From assembly GCA_948474755.1 (NCBI GenBank), contig CAOLHI010002549.1, positions 124,001 to 188,000 of the forward strand: 64,000 nucleotides of DNA. Direction: 5' to 3'. The notes beneath the pieces are model-generated. The model saw nothing but the letters and a program-made list of their open reading frames with translations. It was not told the origin of the DNA and searched no databases. This stretch comes from Ctenosaura bakeri. Taxonomy: Eukaryota > Chordata > Lepidosauria > Squamata > Iguanidae. Every line of letters begins with the position of its first letter. Positions within the stretch are counted from its first letter, which is position 1. Shown piece after piece: positions 31,938 to 44,815 of this stretch. The position numbers were made by a program, and so were the translations under genes.

Positions 31938-32345
31938 GGCCATTTCCGCACCGGGCATTTAAAATGGTGCAGAGCGACCTCCAACGGAGGTCTTCTGCAC
32001 CATAGAGTGGACTGGGGTGGACTACTTTTTGTAGTTCCACATCTCAGTCCAGTTCTGCGCGACCGGAACTGGTCGCGCAGTGTTTTTTTAAAAAACCTCT
32101 CTGGAACAGATTTGCAGGCGTGTGCAAGTGCATGCCTGCAGATCTTCTTGGAGCGGGCTTTTCACTGGCAAGCTTCTCTGGTTGGTGGAGAGCCTCCACC
32201 AACCAGAAGCCGCCATTTTGGACGCTGGAGAACTGTGGAGCGCCGAACTCGCATTGCTGCTCTTCGCGACGGACACACCCGGACGCAGGAAAAATCTGGT
32301 GAGTCCCATTTCTGCCCGATAAACATCCCACGTGCGGAAAGGGCC
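31938..32345. mobile_element. family G element (G13) with a YY1-like motif
   Basis: Termini GGCCATTTCCGCAC and ACGTGCGGAAAGGGCC. Left flank TAA, right flank AAG (no exact duplication). Internal fold-back: GACCTCCAACGGAGGTC near 31976, and AGAGCCTCCACCAACCAG near 32190. CCGCCATTTT is at 32210-32219. The AAAATGG words link it to G1. The 143-codon frame crossing it is a shadow. Confidence 0.75.
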
Positions 32346-34002
32346 AAGGACTTATCCAGTAGCTCTAAGCTTGCTTGGGAGTGTGACGGAGCTGACATTT
32401 CAGGTTCTGCCCAAGACTGTGAGCTTTCCTTGTTGTAATCCAAAGTATTTAGTCTGGCCTTACAAAAGATCTTACTAGAGATGAAGAGCGATAGAAATGG
32501 TTTTGGATCAACATGGCCAGCAGTACTTGTGGACTCTCTATGGGACCATTGCATGATGATGATGATGATGATGATGATGATGTTCCCATATCCAAGATTC
32601 ACAAAGTAGCACACAATATAGTCAAAACTATAAGAATAATTTAAACAGACTAAAGAATTATTGAACTATTTGGCAAGTTAAAGCAAAGAAGTTTAAGAAC
32701 GGTTAGGCCAGTTAAGATGATTTAAGACATGTCCAGATTTGTATGAAAAGAAAGAGGTCCCAAGTGCTTCAGTAAAAGGCCATGTTCTTGCTTAGTGATA
32801 GAATTATAACAATGTTGGCACCAACCAGACCTCTTAGGAGAGAGCATTCTCTAAATGGGGTGTCACAGCAGACTGACTGTGCTGTTGAGAGAACACTCTT
32901 TAAAATTTACCACTAGAGTACTGTCCGTGCAATGCCTACGAATTATTGGTTTGGCCCAGTGAGTGGAGGAACCCTGAAAGAGAGACTTTACTTACTAGTT
33001 CAGTTCAGAAAGAGAGGAAAGTTGGAGAGGAGCTGAAATTGCTAGGGATAAGAGTTAGGTGCTTTCCACCTTGAACAACGTACAAGGATTTTCATTTATG
33101 TCTTTAGGAGTTGACCAAAGGGTGATGTCATGTCCTACCTGGATGAGGCCACCTCAGATGTAGAAGGGAGGAAGGGAGTCAGGATGATGGGCCTCAATTG
33201 GATTGAGAGAAGGCCAGCAGTCCTGCCATGGCACCAGCAGAGGCAGAGCCCAATCCATCCCAGAAGCAGCAGCAGATCAGAAGGAGGAGACACTTCACCC
33301 TCTCTAGTGATGAAAATTAAAGTGCAGAGAGCAATAGGTCAGAAAACTCCAATTTAACTATAGGTCACCAAACTAATAAGGATGACTGAGCCAATTAACT
33401 GCTGTCTATAAATTAGCTCAGCCCCATCCATTCCTTTGCTGCAGAACAACAGCTCCCAAATCTCCAAGTAATCTTACCTGGTATATCTGTCTTCTTGGCT
33501 CTTTGACCTTCAGTAGGTATCTCTGGATTAATCTTTCTGGAAATTCCCTTCTTGGCTTTGAACACTCCTCAGGACTGCTTTTTCCCTTTGAAGCTGAGAC
33601 TGCCAGGACCATGCCTCCATTTATCACCCTTCATAAACCTTGGGACCAGCCTGGCTTTTCCCTGACCGTTCTTGTGGACTATAGATGTGCTTACTTGGTC
33701 ACTCACTAGCTTTAAACAGGATAGTAAATTCTCTATAGGGGAATATCTGTGATGTATCTACACCTATTTTGAATGTTTTATTTAGCACTTTAAGGTATGC
33801 ATCCAGTGTTACAATACTGCTGGGTATCATGAGTAGAAAAGTCTTACATTCAAATTCTTCACTGGTATCTTATTGGATACATAGAACTTTGGGGACCGTT
33901 GATATGTGTTCAATTTTGTAGATAAGTTCTGAATTGTTAAAAATTTAGGGAACTTAACCTGTGATTGCAATTGCAATATTAATTTATAATTGGCCTTAAA
34001 GG
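32346..34002. other. mostly unassigned; (ATG)n microsatellite; possible LTR-like block
   Basis: (ATG)n lies at 32554-32582. From about 33127 (TGTCATGTCCTACCTGGATG) to about 33700 the sequence has an LTR-like feel: TATAAATTAGC at 33406, a TTCTTGGCTCTTTGACC block and a CT-rich U5-like part. I could not find matched ends or a target duplication, so this is a suggestion only. Confidence 0.3.
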
Positions 34003-34992
34003 ATCATAGAATCATAGAAATGTAGAGTTAGAGACCACACGGGCCATCCAGTCCAACCCCCTGCCTTGCAGGAACACCCTCAAAGCACTCCCGACAGATG
34101 GCCATCCAGCCTCTGCTTAAAAACCTCCAAAGAAGGAGACCCTACTACACTCTGAGGCAGCAGATTCCACTGCCGGATAGCCCTGTCTGGAAGTTCTTCT
34201 TGAGGTTCAAGTGGAATCTCCTTTCCTGCAGCTTGAATCCATTGCTCCTTGTCCTGGTCTCTGGAGCAGCAGAAAACAAGTCCTCTCCTTCCTCTACATG
34301 GCATCCCTTCAAATATCTAAAGATGTCTATCATGTCCCCTTTTAAACTTCTCTTCTGCAGACTAAACATACCCAGCTCTCTAAGTCTATCCTTACAGGGT
34401 ATGGCTTCCAGGCCCCTCACCATTTTGGTCGCCCTCCTCTGGACTTGCTCCAGCTTGACCATGTCCTTCTTGAATTGGGGTGCCCAGAACTGGACACAGT
34501 ATTCAAGATGGGGTCTAACCAAAGCAGAGTAGAGTGGTACCAGTACCTCCCTCGATCTAGACACCATACTCCTATTGATGCAGCTGAGAATTGCATTGGC
34601 TTTCTTGGCTGCTGCATCACACTGCTGACTCATGTTCAGCTTGTGGTCTATTAAGACTCCTAGATCCCTTTCACACGTACTGCTATCCAGCCATGTGTCC
34701 CCCATCCTATATTTCTGTATTTCATTTTTTCTACCTAAATGTAGGACCTTACACTTCTCTCTGTTGAATTTCATTTTGTTCGCCTTGGCCCAGCTCCCCA
34801 GTCTGTCCAGGTCATTTTGAATTTTGATCCTGTCCTCTGGTGTATTAGCACCCCCTTTCAATTTGGTGTCATCTGCAAATTTGATGAGCATGCCCTCTAT
34901 TCCTTCATCCAAGTCGTTGATAAAGATATTGAACAGCACAGGGCCCAGGACAGAACCCTGTGGCACTGCAGCAGTCACTTCTCTCCAGGATT
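34003..34992 (-). mobile_element. CR1 LINE, 5'-truncated, minus strand
   Basis: About 990 bp. On the plus strand it starts at the tail GATCATAGAATCATAGAAAT and runs to the motif B region, where it stops at about 34992 (truncation point). It closely resembles 21356-22360 and carries the partial reverse transcriptase below. Confidence 0.95.
34145..34978 (-). pseudogene. CR1 ORF2 reverse transcriptase fragment, frameshifted
   Basis: 277 open codons starting in motif B ([19 protein letters not shown]), with motif C FADDTKL at about residues 34-40, followed by the [12 protein letters not shown] and [13 protein letters not shown] regions. A small deletion near 34185 shifts the frame, so the last residues ([13 protein letters not shown]) are not CR1-like. 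Motif A and everything upstream are absent. Dead copy. Confidence 0.9.
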
Positions 34993-37226
34993 CAAAAAGA
35001 TGTATATTGGCAGCTAATTTGGGAGTGCGTTTGAGGATCTGGAAGTCTGTGACTGTTATGGATCCACAGACTCACTGAGCACATCACTGACACACCTCTC
35101 AGCAGGTTTCCTTTCCTAAGCTGGAAAAGAAATATCTGCAGAAGTACATTCTGTGAAGACTGGGAGCAGACTTCTGAAGTTGGTTTTCAGTTTTTGAGGG
35201 CCTTATTTAGCCCTCAGAGGGGAGATCCAGTGTGCCCAGGGCATGGCCCCAAAAACAAGCGAACAAGGGGTTGCAGGAACTGAGAACATTCAGGATAGCT
35301 GCAGGAATGTTCAGGAGTTGAGAAAATTGAGAATAATTGCAGTCTTGTGTGGCACTGTACAGGAAAAATAATGTCACATTTTTCTGTGTCTTGTGGAGGC
35401 TAGTGCACCCACTCAGATATAAAGAGGTCAGATAGAGATGGTGGGGTTGGACTTGGGGCACTTTTTGTTGAACCATTGGCAGTGACTGATCCTAAAATGA
35501 AAACCTTTCTAGTGTGGAATATGGCTAAGGCTGGAGGTCCTTCCTGACCTCTCATCCTCGTGACTGCATAAACCACCTAGACCCCACTTCCTGTCTTTCT
35601 CCTCAGTCTTTCATCAGCCAGCCATGCTCTGTGTGGAAGCCTGCCCTGGCCACAGTCCCCCTCAAATCTTTAAAGGAAGATATGATGCAAAAGTCCATTC
35701 CCTTCCCAGCACTTGACCCCCATGCAAACCTCCATGTCAGTCCAAAAATCGACCCTTCACTGAATGGTGTCCTGTAGGTGCTCACATATGAATAATCCTT
35801 TCTCTTTTTTCCATACCTGCCACTCTTAATGTGATCTATTTAACCAGTACTGCCTAAACCAATATTCCTAACATGTTCCATTAGCAACCAGCACCGGTGT
35901 GTGTGTGTGTGAAAAATTCCCAGCTACATTTTCATAAACATACCAAAAAGGTGATTGGGCCAAAAAATCCTACCCAGGTCCACTATCTATGAAGCCTGCT
36001 CTGGCCCATAGAATGATAGAGTAAACTAGTGAACAAACAAGAAGCTGAAGTTGGGACAAGATGGACTTTTATATTCTGGTCTAGCTCCACACTGTTGTAA
36101 GTTGTATCAGGGTGTAGCGATCATGGCCTACAACATCTCACTTTTCCCACAGGGCTGTGGAAGGAAAAGACAATTAGTGGATGCTTCTGAAGACATCTCG
36201 AGGCTTTTTGATACTTGAGGTCAAGTGGAACACAATGTGACCTTTTTCTCTTCTGGAGAATACCCCTCCGTATCTTCCTTTCTCCCAATAAAACAAGTCC
36301 AGATTTTTTCATCAGAAGCATGAAAAGCCATTGTACTTCCCTTCTTGCTGTCTCAAATGCTTTTTTAAAAAAATCTTTTTGAATCAAATCCTCACCAAAG
36401 AAGACTTATTCTCTCCTCCAACTAGTTTTCGGCAAACTTTTCCTTTCTTTCTTTTTATTTATAGATCAAACTCACAGTTCTATCAAACCTCAAAGGCACA
36501 TTGTCAACTCTTATTGACCTCGCATGTAACCTAGCCTTAGTTTATCGCTTCCCTTTAGAGCAGAAAATATGGCTGTTGCTCTTCCAGCTATAGATCTTCT
36601 AAGTTCAATAGCTCCCCCTCTGAGTAATTAAAAGAAAAAACAGAAGCAGAGAATGTGTGGCTAGTTGAAATGAGTGTATATGTTGGTTGCCTAGTCACAA
36701 TAATTAGGCAATTGATTAGCGATTTTCAATGCAGACCATTAAATACTTGCACTCATAAAGCCATCAACCTGATTTTAAACCACACTCTTCAGTGCCTCCA
36801 TGCTGCCCTCTGTCTTCTTCCATGTTTGTATTATTGAAATGTCTTCATTTAAACCCACAGGGTGAACATGTTTACATGTTGGTCTGAAAGACAAAGTCAT
36901 GTACAGTCCAGAATCAAACATTTTGTCCACTTTATCGACAAGGTATAAAGCTGACAATGTTGAATAGTTTTCTTTTCTTCAATATATTCATTGTGGAGGT
37001 TTTAGGGACACTCTAGCTAGCCAAAGTGTCCAGGCAAGATGGTTCAAGTCAAGGAGTGCTCTCCCTCATGGGAAAATGGTTTGGGGGCTCACACCAGTGG
37101 TGAGCTGGGAAAAATCCAAAGCGGGTAGGAACACCCCATTTTATCTCTGTTTTTTTGTCTCTTTTTGCACTCTTTCTCTTTCACACACACATACCCCACA
37201 CACTCACACATTCCTTTTCTCTCATA
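34993..37226. other. unassigned sequence, candidate conserved block at 36640-36960
   Basis: No repeat termini or exon. The part 36640-36960 has dense homeodomain-type words (CACAATAATTAGGCAATTGA, GATTAGCGATT and CCATTAAATACTTG) and no repeat character, so it is a weak candidate for conserved regulatory DNA. Short (GT)n at 35897-35911. Confidence 0.3.
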
Positions 37227-37416
37227 GGTCATTGCCACCCTACACTGTTATAGTGCTGTGATTCTACTTTCAATATCCTGTGGAATTCTGGGGTTTGTAG
37301 TTTACTGGGGCCAAAGAGTTCTTGGCTGAGAATTCTAAATGCCCCTCCCTAAACTGCAAACCCCAGGATTCCATAGGATGTTGAAAGTGAAATAACAGTG
37401 TAGGGTGGAAATGGCC
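37227..37416. mobile_element. family M MITE (M5)
   Basis: Left end GGTCATTGCCACCCTACACT, right end GTGTAGGGTGGAAATGGCC. The CAATATCCTGTGGAATTCTG arm pairs with CAGGATTCCATAGGATGTTG. The duplication ATA is exact (37224-37226 and 37417-37419). Confidence 0.9.
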
Positions 37417-39128
37417 ATACATACACTACTATCACCTATCCATCCATCCATCTATCATATTTTCAGTCAAGCCTTTTCATCATGTTTCATGGAATGTCAT
37501 TGAGTGGCAATTGTATTAGTGGTGGTTTGGCCAAGTTTTAAGTGGGTAGGAATACACTTTTTTCTGTCTTTTTTCTTTCACCTTTCTTCTCTCTCTCTCT
37601 CTCTCTCTCACACGCACACACACGCACGCACATATAGAGTGCTCACAGGATCATGGGATTAGATGAATATTCTAGAAAGGCCTGCCTGAATACAAGCCTA
37701 CATAAAAAGAATCTTTTGTCATTACATGTTTTCAGGGTATTTAAAATAGGGAGAGAGGGAAGCAAAAGAGATTAGTTGGATGCATGATAAGGTAAGCCTA
37801 CCCTTTACCTTATTTCTTACACGTTTCCACACCATGCATCATCCATCCATTCATCCATCCATCTCTTCTTTTTTATGCATACAACAGTTGCCCATTCTGT
37901 CTCTCTCCTCAAATATACTGAATCAATGTTTGATAACCATGTGTTGTTCTTTTTCACAGAGATTTCAGAGTCTCCAATCTTTGGATCTATTCACACTTGC
38001 TTAAAATTATTTACAGCTAAAGCTAATCTTTAACAGTATTAGTCTCAGCAGTCTCCTGTCTCAGCTCTCTCAGCCACACAGAACTCCTGCTTCCTTCTGT
38101 CTGCTTCATGCCCTGGCTCCATCCCCCAATCTTAACCCATCTTGGAATATTTCACTCCAGTCCCTTTAAGTGGTATCATCACAAACCAATGTGACATTAA
38201 CTTGATACTTGGCTGCAATTGCGGGTTGCGGTTGGGGGCTTCTTTTGACAGTTTGGGATCTAGTGAAATTCCATTTTTTTCCCTTTCCTTTTGGCTTCTG
38301 GAAGACAGGATCACTCAGATGATTGTGTTCGGTTTTGAGCACTTGTCATTCAGTTTTGGTGGCATGAAGCCAAGGAACCGAGCTTCAAGGCAGGAAGGTT
38401 TCCCTTCTGATTTAATGGGCTCTGTTTTCCTTTCCTTTGCTCATGGTGCTGGCAAGACCAGGATTGTATTTTATCTTACCCTAGCAGCTGTCCTGAAAAT
38501 ATTTGATGGCAACAGTTGCAGAAATAGCCATTGTAGTCTCCTATTCCCCATGGTGGGTGGTATGTATCAATAATACTGGATGTCGTTGTTTTTGTGGTTT
38601 CTTTTTCCAAATTAAGAACTAAAGAGCCTTGTTTCCTCAGTTAAAGGCACAATTAAAAAAAAAGGAGTGGGAAGTACCCAAGAAAGGTCTAATTGAGCCT
38701 TTCCTGAAAAATAGAGCTCCTCTCAAAAGGAGGAGAGAGAAAACAAAAAAAATGGCAGGCACCTGTTTCTCTGTGTCTTCCGAAAGCCCATCCCTGGGGA
38801 ATGGTGCGCTTTCATGAATGTTGACTTCTACATAATGTGTTGCAGAGGCTGGGACCTTTAGAAAATATATAAGTTAAACAACAGCCACCTGTTCAACAGA
38901 GAAAGGAATGGAGTCCTCTGGAGGCTTTTAGTATTACTTGAGTGGAACTTACCTTGAAACCACCACAGGATAAGCAAGAATTGAAGAACCAGGAGAAATT
39001 ATTTGTTGTTCCTTATTTAGCCAAAACAACAATACTATCCACACACAAGAGCAAGTTATTAGAGTGTGTGTGTTGGGGGAAGATGAGAAAGAGCTTGGAA
39101 AAGAAATATACTAGCAGGAGGAACCCCC
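37417..39128. other. unassigned sequence with CATC and CT tracts
   Basis: Short microsatellites: CATC at 37438-37454, CT then CACG at about 37585-37632, CATC at 37840-37864. A 143-codon plus frame at 38142-38573 has no recognised domain and lies in non-repeat sequence. I leave it uncalled, because there is no motif and a chance frame of this length is not rare. Confidence 0.4.
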
Positions 39129-39130
39129 AA

Positions 39131-39162
<32 letters not shown>

Positions 39163-39205
39163 CAACGATGATGATGACAACAACGATGATGATGATGACA
39201 ACAAC

Positions 39206-39247
<42 letters not shown>
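39129..39247. repeat. (GAT)n microsatellite with GAC/AAC interruptions
   Basis: About 119 bp of GAT triplets with three interruptions (CAACGATGATGATGACAACA type). It abuts the 3' end of the minus L2 copy and may be its tail. The poly-Asp frame is an artefact. Confidence 0.95.
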
Positions 39248-41050
39248 CTTTACTTGTACTCTGCTTTTTTTCTAGGTTGGGATTCAAAGTGGCTTAAAAA
39301 AAAATAAAAGACATAGGGCCTTTCCGTACTACACTGTTACAGTGTTTTCATCCCACTTTTATTCCTATTTCCTATTCCACTTTCCAGGATCCTATGGAAT
39401 CCTGAGGTTTGCAGTTTAGGGAGGGGCATTTAGAATACTCAGCCAGAGAGCTCTTTGGCCTCAATAAACTAGAAACCCCAGAATTCCACAGGAGGTTGAA
39501 AGTGGAATAATAGCACTAGTACAGGTAGTGTGGAAATGTCCATACTTAAAAATCCAGGAATACAAATGTTAAAACACAATTAGAAATCAAGAAGAATTAA
39601 AGCAAAGTTCAAATACATAATTAAAACTAACATATCCATAAATCCAGCAACTTCAGCACAATTAACAATATCTAGCACCTTTTATCACACATCAAATGAC
39701 TGTCAGAATAGAAATGTCTTTGCCCTCAAGCTTTCTTAATAAGCCATAAAGGGCATGGATCTAGAGCACATGTGGTAGCTCTCACATTTCCAAGAATCCT
39801 GTCCACACAATCATGTTGTACAAATGGAAAAGTGTCCATTATCACTGGAAAATGAGAGGCCAGAATTACATCCATTGGATCTGTATCAATCATACCATCT
39901 AAATCAGAATGGATCTGAGTGATTTTATCTCCAAAGTACCAGGCAAAATGTTCACAGTGGGCTGTCAAATGATCTGCAATTTCCTTTCTTTGGCCTGTGT
40001 GTAAAAGACCCCTGACCACTTGAAACACTTCTGTGGCTGGCTCCCTGCAGATGCAATAGAGGTAGTGAAGAAATTTGCCATGACTGTCTTTATTGCCACA
40101 GAGTAAGCTCTCAGATAAGCTCTGGCCTTGGTCCCATTGGAGGCATTCCAGGTTTTCTGCCATTGTCACTCTAGTCACTTTCACATGTGTTTCATCACCA
40201 CCTGCTCACTGGAAAACCAGTTTGGCTGCACTTTGTGAGAGGGGGCATTTAGGAGCATTCGTGTCCACCAACCTGAGCATTTCTGTATTCCAGAGATCAG
40301 GCAGGAATTTGACAGGACTGCCTGTCAAAGCAGCAGGAAACTTCTCAACAACCATCAGAAATCCATCCGGCCCCCGGGTTGTCTATGACAACAGAACTAT
40401 ACATAGTTCCTCTACTCCCTGATCACATTCACCCCACCCACTACAGAAAACAAGGTCCAGAGTATACCCAGCAGCATGAGTAGGGCCAGATACCATTTGG
40501 GACAGAGCCATGGTTGTCATGGCAGACATGAAGTCTTGAGCCAATCCCAACAGAGTGATTTCAGTGTGGTGTTTAAACCGCCCAGTATTACAAACCAGGA
40601 AGATTCCAACATGAATCCTGAAGTTACACTGGCTATCTCAAGAAGGGAGACTATTGAGCAGTGGGGTGGGCAGTAAACCTAATCGGTTCAGGCCCCCCAG
40701 CTTCAGGTAAACACACTTTAACCCAGAAAACTGTGGGATAGGGCACCTGTACAAGGGGATGGAATCTGTATAGACTACTGCAGCTCCACCTCTCTCCCAA
40801 GTCTTTCCTGCTGCTGAACAGAGAACCCTGGTAAACCAAGATGAGAGAGCTTAACCCCACCCTCCAGCCTCATCCAACTGGGTTTCTGTGATGCATGCCA
40901 GGCTGGCATGTTCATCTAGGAACAAGTCCTGAATGGAAACTGTTTTCTCACTTACAAACCAGACATCACCAGCAATATTGTCAACCCAGGGGTAATGTTG
41001 CCAGGACCATCCAGGTTACCTGAGTTGGAGGACATTTTATAACAGAATTC
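39248..41050 (-). mobile_element. L2-type LINE, endonuclease plus linker joined directly to the 3' UTR (RT deleted)
   Basis: Minus strand. From the right, 40190-41050 is a decayed AP-endonuclease region. Recognisable pieces are the WLDE-type start, RGGAAVVYTDSIPLYRCP near 40760-40815 and a QMVSGPTHAAGY piece near 40460-40500. Then 39726-40184 is open for 152 codons and contains FAWYFGDKITQIHSDLDG and TTCALDPCPLWLIK, the segment just before the reverse transcriptase in L2. Left of 39725 comes 3'-UTR-like sequence (to about 39248) interrupted by the M6 MITE. The whole reverse transcriptase is missing between the two parts, so this is a 5'-half-plus-3'-end copy or two adjoining fragments. Confidence 0.75.
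39316..39541. mobile_element. family M MITE (M6) inserted in the L2 3' UTR
   Basis: Left end GGGCCTTTCCGTACTACACT, right end GTGTGGAAATGTCC, duplication ATA exact (39313-39315 and 39542-39544). The left arm has an extra insertion (TTTTATTCCTATTTCCTATT). Confidence 0.9.
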
Positions 41051-41239
41051 CAACCACTATCTCTCAGCCTCACCTACATCACAGGACTGATGTGAGGATA
41101 AATACAAAGAAAAGGACGATGTATGCTGCCTAGAACAACTTTGAAGAACTATGAGATGAGGAAAATAACAAAAATGACAATAATAGTAATGGTGATTATG
41201 TTTACTGCACTCTCCAGTGTTTTCCTAGATGGAAACACA
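41051..41239. other. unassigned sequence
   Basis: Short stretch resembling diverged SINE-like text (ATCACAGGACTGATGTGAGG); not assignable. Confidence 0.4.
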
Positions 41240-41440
41240 GGGCCTTTTTGCCCTACGCTGTTATAGTGCTATTATTCCACTTTCTACATCCTGTGGAATT
41301 CTGGGGTTCATAGTTTATGAGGCCAAATTGCTCTCTGGCTGAGAATTCTAAATGCACCTCTCTAAACTGCAAACCCCAGGATTCCATAGGATGCTGAAAA
41401 TGGAACAATAGCACTATAACAGTGTAGGGTGGAAATGGCC
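41240..41440. mobile_element. family M MITE (M7)
   Basis: GGGCCTTTTTGCCCTACGCT to GTGTAGGGTGGAAATGGCC. Fold-back arms CATCCTGTGGAATTCTGGGG and CCCCAGGATTCCATAGGATG. Duplication ACA on both sides. Confidence 0.9.
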
Positions 41441-41750
41441 ACAGTTTAAAGATTTCAGGACATCCTTGACCATTGCTCTACAGTTGATCCAAGAGCACTT
41501 ACTCATTACAAGCTTCCTGTGGATGGGCTTGCTAACAATACCGCTCAGCTCAAGACTATATCTTTACCTCAAATCTTCTTAGGCATCCCAAAATCGAATT
41601 ATAACCATATGGAAGTCATCTAGCTAGCATTCTCTACAAGTATGCAACTTTCATGTGGCTTCCCACATGATCCTGCCATATATTACAGCTTGTCAAGAAT
41701 TATACTTTTGGTACCTCACTTTTTTTTTAAAAAAAATAGTGAATGTAAAT

Positions 41751-41781
<31 letters not shown>

Positions 41782-44755
41782 TCCCCCTTTAATTTTGCCC
41801 ACAAATAGGGATCCAATTTTAGGTTATTCTAGAAAGTGAAATAAGTGTATGCCTCTGATCTGAGAGACTTATCTCTGCTCAACCACATTTCATCAAAAAT
41901 GAGAAAAACAGCAGCCACTTGGGGGAATTCTCCATAAGCTTGAAACAAATAAACTAATGTGATTTTGTATTGGTTTTTGCCAGTTGTAGAAGCACTTATC
42001 TCTCTTGGCAGCAGAGTTTGGAAAAGTTCTTTTTTTTTTTTTTGGATGAGGGTTCCTCAAGTTCACATTGAAGTTCACATTTTGAAGAAGTGCATAAGCA
42101 AGTTTTTTGTGTGTCCATAGAGAATATGCATGCAAAAATGTACACAGTTGGGAAAATGTGCACAAGAGCACACACAAATTTGTTTGTGGGATTAAAAAAA
42201 AAAGGGTCAGAATTGATTACATAATAGGAGTGGGAGATAATGTCAGCGGAATATTGAGAAGTGCAATAAAAATGAGGTTGACAGATTTTCACATCCTTGG
42301 GAAAAATTAGGTTTTCTAAGATGGAACCCTATCTTGTAAGAAACAAAGAAACACAAAAAGTAAGTAAGAAAGTACAGGCTTCCACAACTTATCTGACAGG
42401 TTATAGACTGGAACACATAAGAAAACACAATTGGTTGAAAAGCAAAGCCCATGTATTGTACTGTAGGGAGTGTGAAGGCCTTATGGAGGCCCATTTGGGA
42501 CTGACCACAAGTACAAAGCATCTTCCCCCACTTCTCAGTTCATTTTGCAAGCAGTTCACACATGTGAGCAGTTTCAGTTGAGCCTTCATAGGCAAGAAGA
42601 ACTGATAAAGAGCAGAAGCCCCATTGAATGAATGGAACTTGTCCTTAATTTGGAAACATCAAAAGATGACTTGTCAGATAATGGTGCATCAAAAGGTGTG
42701 GGCTTCCTATATGAGAGAGAAGAAAGGAAGGAAGGATGGGAAAAACCAACAGCCATTTAAACACAGAAGATTCTCCAACTGGCATCCTGCTAGCTATTTA
42801 TGTCATTGTCAATTGACTTAAGATTACACAATGGTCAATTGCAACATCACACAATGCTCACATTCTCAGGAGTGGAGCAGAGAAATAGATAAACTTCTAG
42901 GACCATTGGACAACAGAGCTAACAGTGTGGCTATTGCACCATGGGACACATTGCACAATGAGCATCAACATGCTATGGAACCCATTGGACAAATAGAGGC
43001 GAGAATGCTGGTGGAACTGATTGTGCAGTGGGAACTTCCATTGCACAACAGGACACAACACAGGAGGCCCCATTGCAATTCACTACAAGGTTTGTGTATG
43101 CTGCCATGGACATAGCTATGACATTATAAAGTTACAAACAGTAACCTCTGTTGCAAAAACTGAAATCTTTCTGTTTGTCTGTCTATCTGTCTTGTCTACT
43201 TACCTATCTATATGAACATTTATTGGCTGGCATTCATGATCACAGTTATCTAGAGTTCCTCCTCCATAACCAATTTGTATTCATGATATCTATGTATTCA
43301 TGATTATAGCAATAGTGTAACAAATATTTAGAGACTGTAAAAGTTCCTCAGTCCTTCCTAAGGGCAGTGGTTGCTGCATGTGTCTGAGATCTATTCTTGT
43401 TGATCGCAGCACAGCAGACTGACATTTCCACCCTCCTATAAGCAGTCTCCAGTGAAGGGAGGAATTACTTCTGATTGTCACACCAGAGATTGCTGGAGGG
43501 AGTGAGGTAGAAAGGTCATTCTGCTACATCTTGATTGACAGGAGAACAAACCTCCATCACTCACAGCAGCTGCTTGGTAAGGCAGGATGGAGAAGGGCAG
43601 GGCAGTGTTATTTGGTTAGGTATACTGATCACTGGATAATTCTTGAAGAATTCTATTCCACACAAATAGTGATCTTTGCACTGAAAATGATTGTGAAAAT
43701 GTGGTGCAGAAAAATGTATGAACAAAAGTGCTTAAATCACTCTTGTAGGCCTGCTTTAAAGGTGATATTGGGTATGCACAAACCTTGCTTACAGCTTAAT
43801 ATTATCACTGGCAGCTCCTGAAATTCAAGTGGTTGACAACTTGGTGAGTTACAGCTGCAGGCATAACCAGCGATTGCTGGGATTAAAAAGCAAAGTCAGG
43901 AACCTTAGAGTTAGGTATACATGTGGTACTTAATTTTTTGTATGCATATAGAGTAGTGTTTAAATTGGGCCATGAAAAGATTGAGAAGGAAAAAAATATG
44001 GGAAAAGGTGAGTAGAAGAGAAAAGATGCTTTGGTATGGAAAACTGAGAAGTGTGGTGGGTAGGAAAATAGCTCCTTTGTTTACTGGTTGGAAAGACGTG
44101 ATTCCATGTTTGGCCTTCTTCACACTGGTAGTGCTCCATCTTCTTTCTCTGGGTGATAAGAGCAACCTTTCCCTTACTGTGCAGGAATCTCCCCAGGGAA
44201 ATTACTCTAAGCCAGTTAGTGTTGGAAAACTTATAAGAAAAATATAATTCCATGAGAGCAAAGTCTTAATTAAATCCATCCTCTGCTGAAAGGTTTGTGC
44301 AATTGCTGCAATTATTATTTTTCCCTAGTTTTTCTTCTCGTGAAGCAGGGTTGGAAAGGTCAAAACACCTTACTGAGTACAATATTAGCAAATTTTGTCA
44401 GTTTGGAGAATAAGAAGCAATGCTCTGTGCCACCCAAGGGGCAGTCAGTATTAAAAACACTTTACCAAACATTGTTATCCTTTTCCAATGAGTCACGTTG
44501 TCTCATGATAGGTCTGGTAGGATAGCCTAAGTCTGGTGATTTGCTCAGTCCCACCATGGCATTAACTTTTTGTGGTGGTGGGATTTCATGCTTCTGTGAG
44601 GTAAGAGAGTATGCTGATGGCAGCACTGCTTCTGATAGGGTTTCCCATATCAGACAGGTTTTTACTAAGGAGCTGGTAAGTGTGCCAAGCAGTTACTGGG
44701 TAGCAGCAGTAGTGTGTGTGGAGGTTACATTGGTAGAAGTTCTCTCAGAGACTAT
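41441..44755. other. unassigned 3.3 kb with (AC)n and a degenerate short-period block
   Basis: (AC)n at 41750-41779. At 42050-42190, words such as AAAATGTACACAGTTGGGAA and GTGCACAAGAGCACACACAA resemble blocks at 47570-47710 and 63050-63300. At 42925-43075, words of the type TTGCACAATG and CCATGGGACAC recur. No exon or RNA gene seen. Confidence 0.4.
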
Positions 44756-44815
44756 GGCCCTTTCTGCACCTTACCTTATCATATCACCCTGCAGTTGCAA
44801 TCCTGGCAGTGCCTC

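Noticed and set aside
38142..38573. 143-codon plus frame as a host exon
   Set aside because: No recognisable domain and no frame support beyond length; possible but not supportable.
38942..39307. Frame with a poly-Asp/Asn run
   Set aside because: Produced by the GAT microsatellite.
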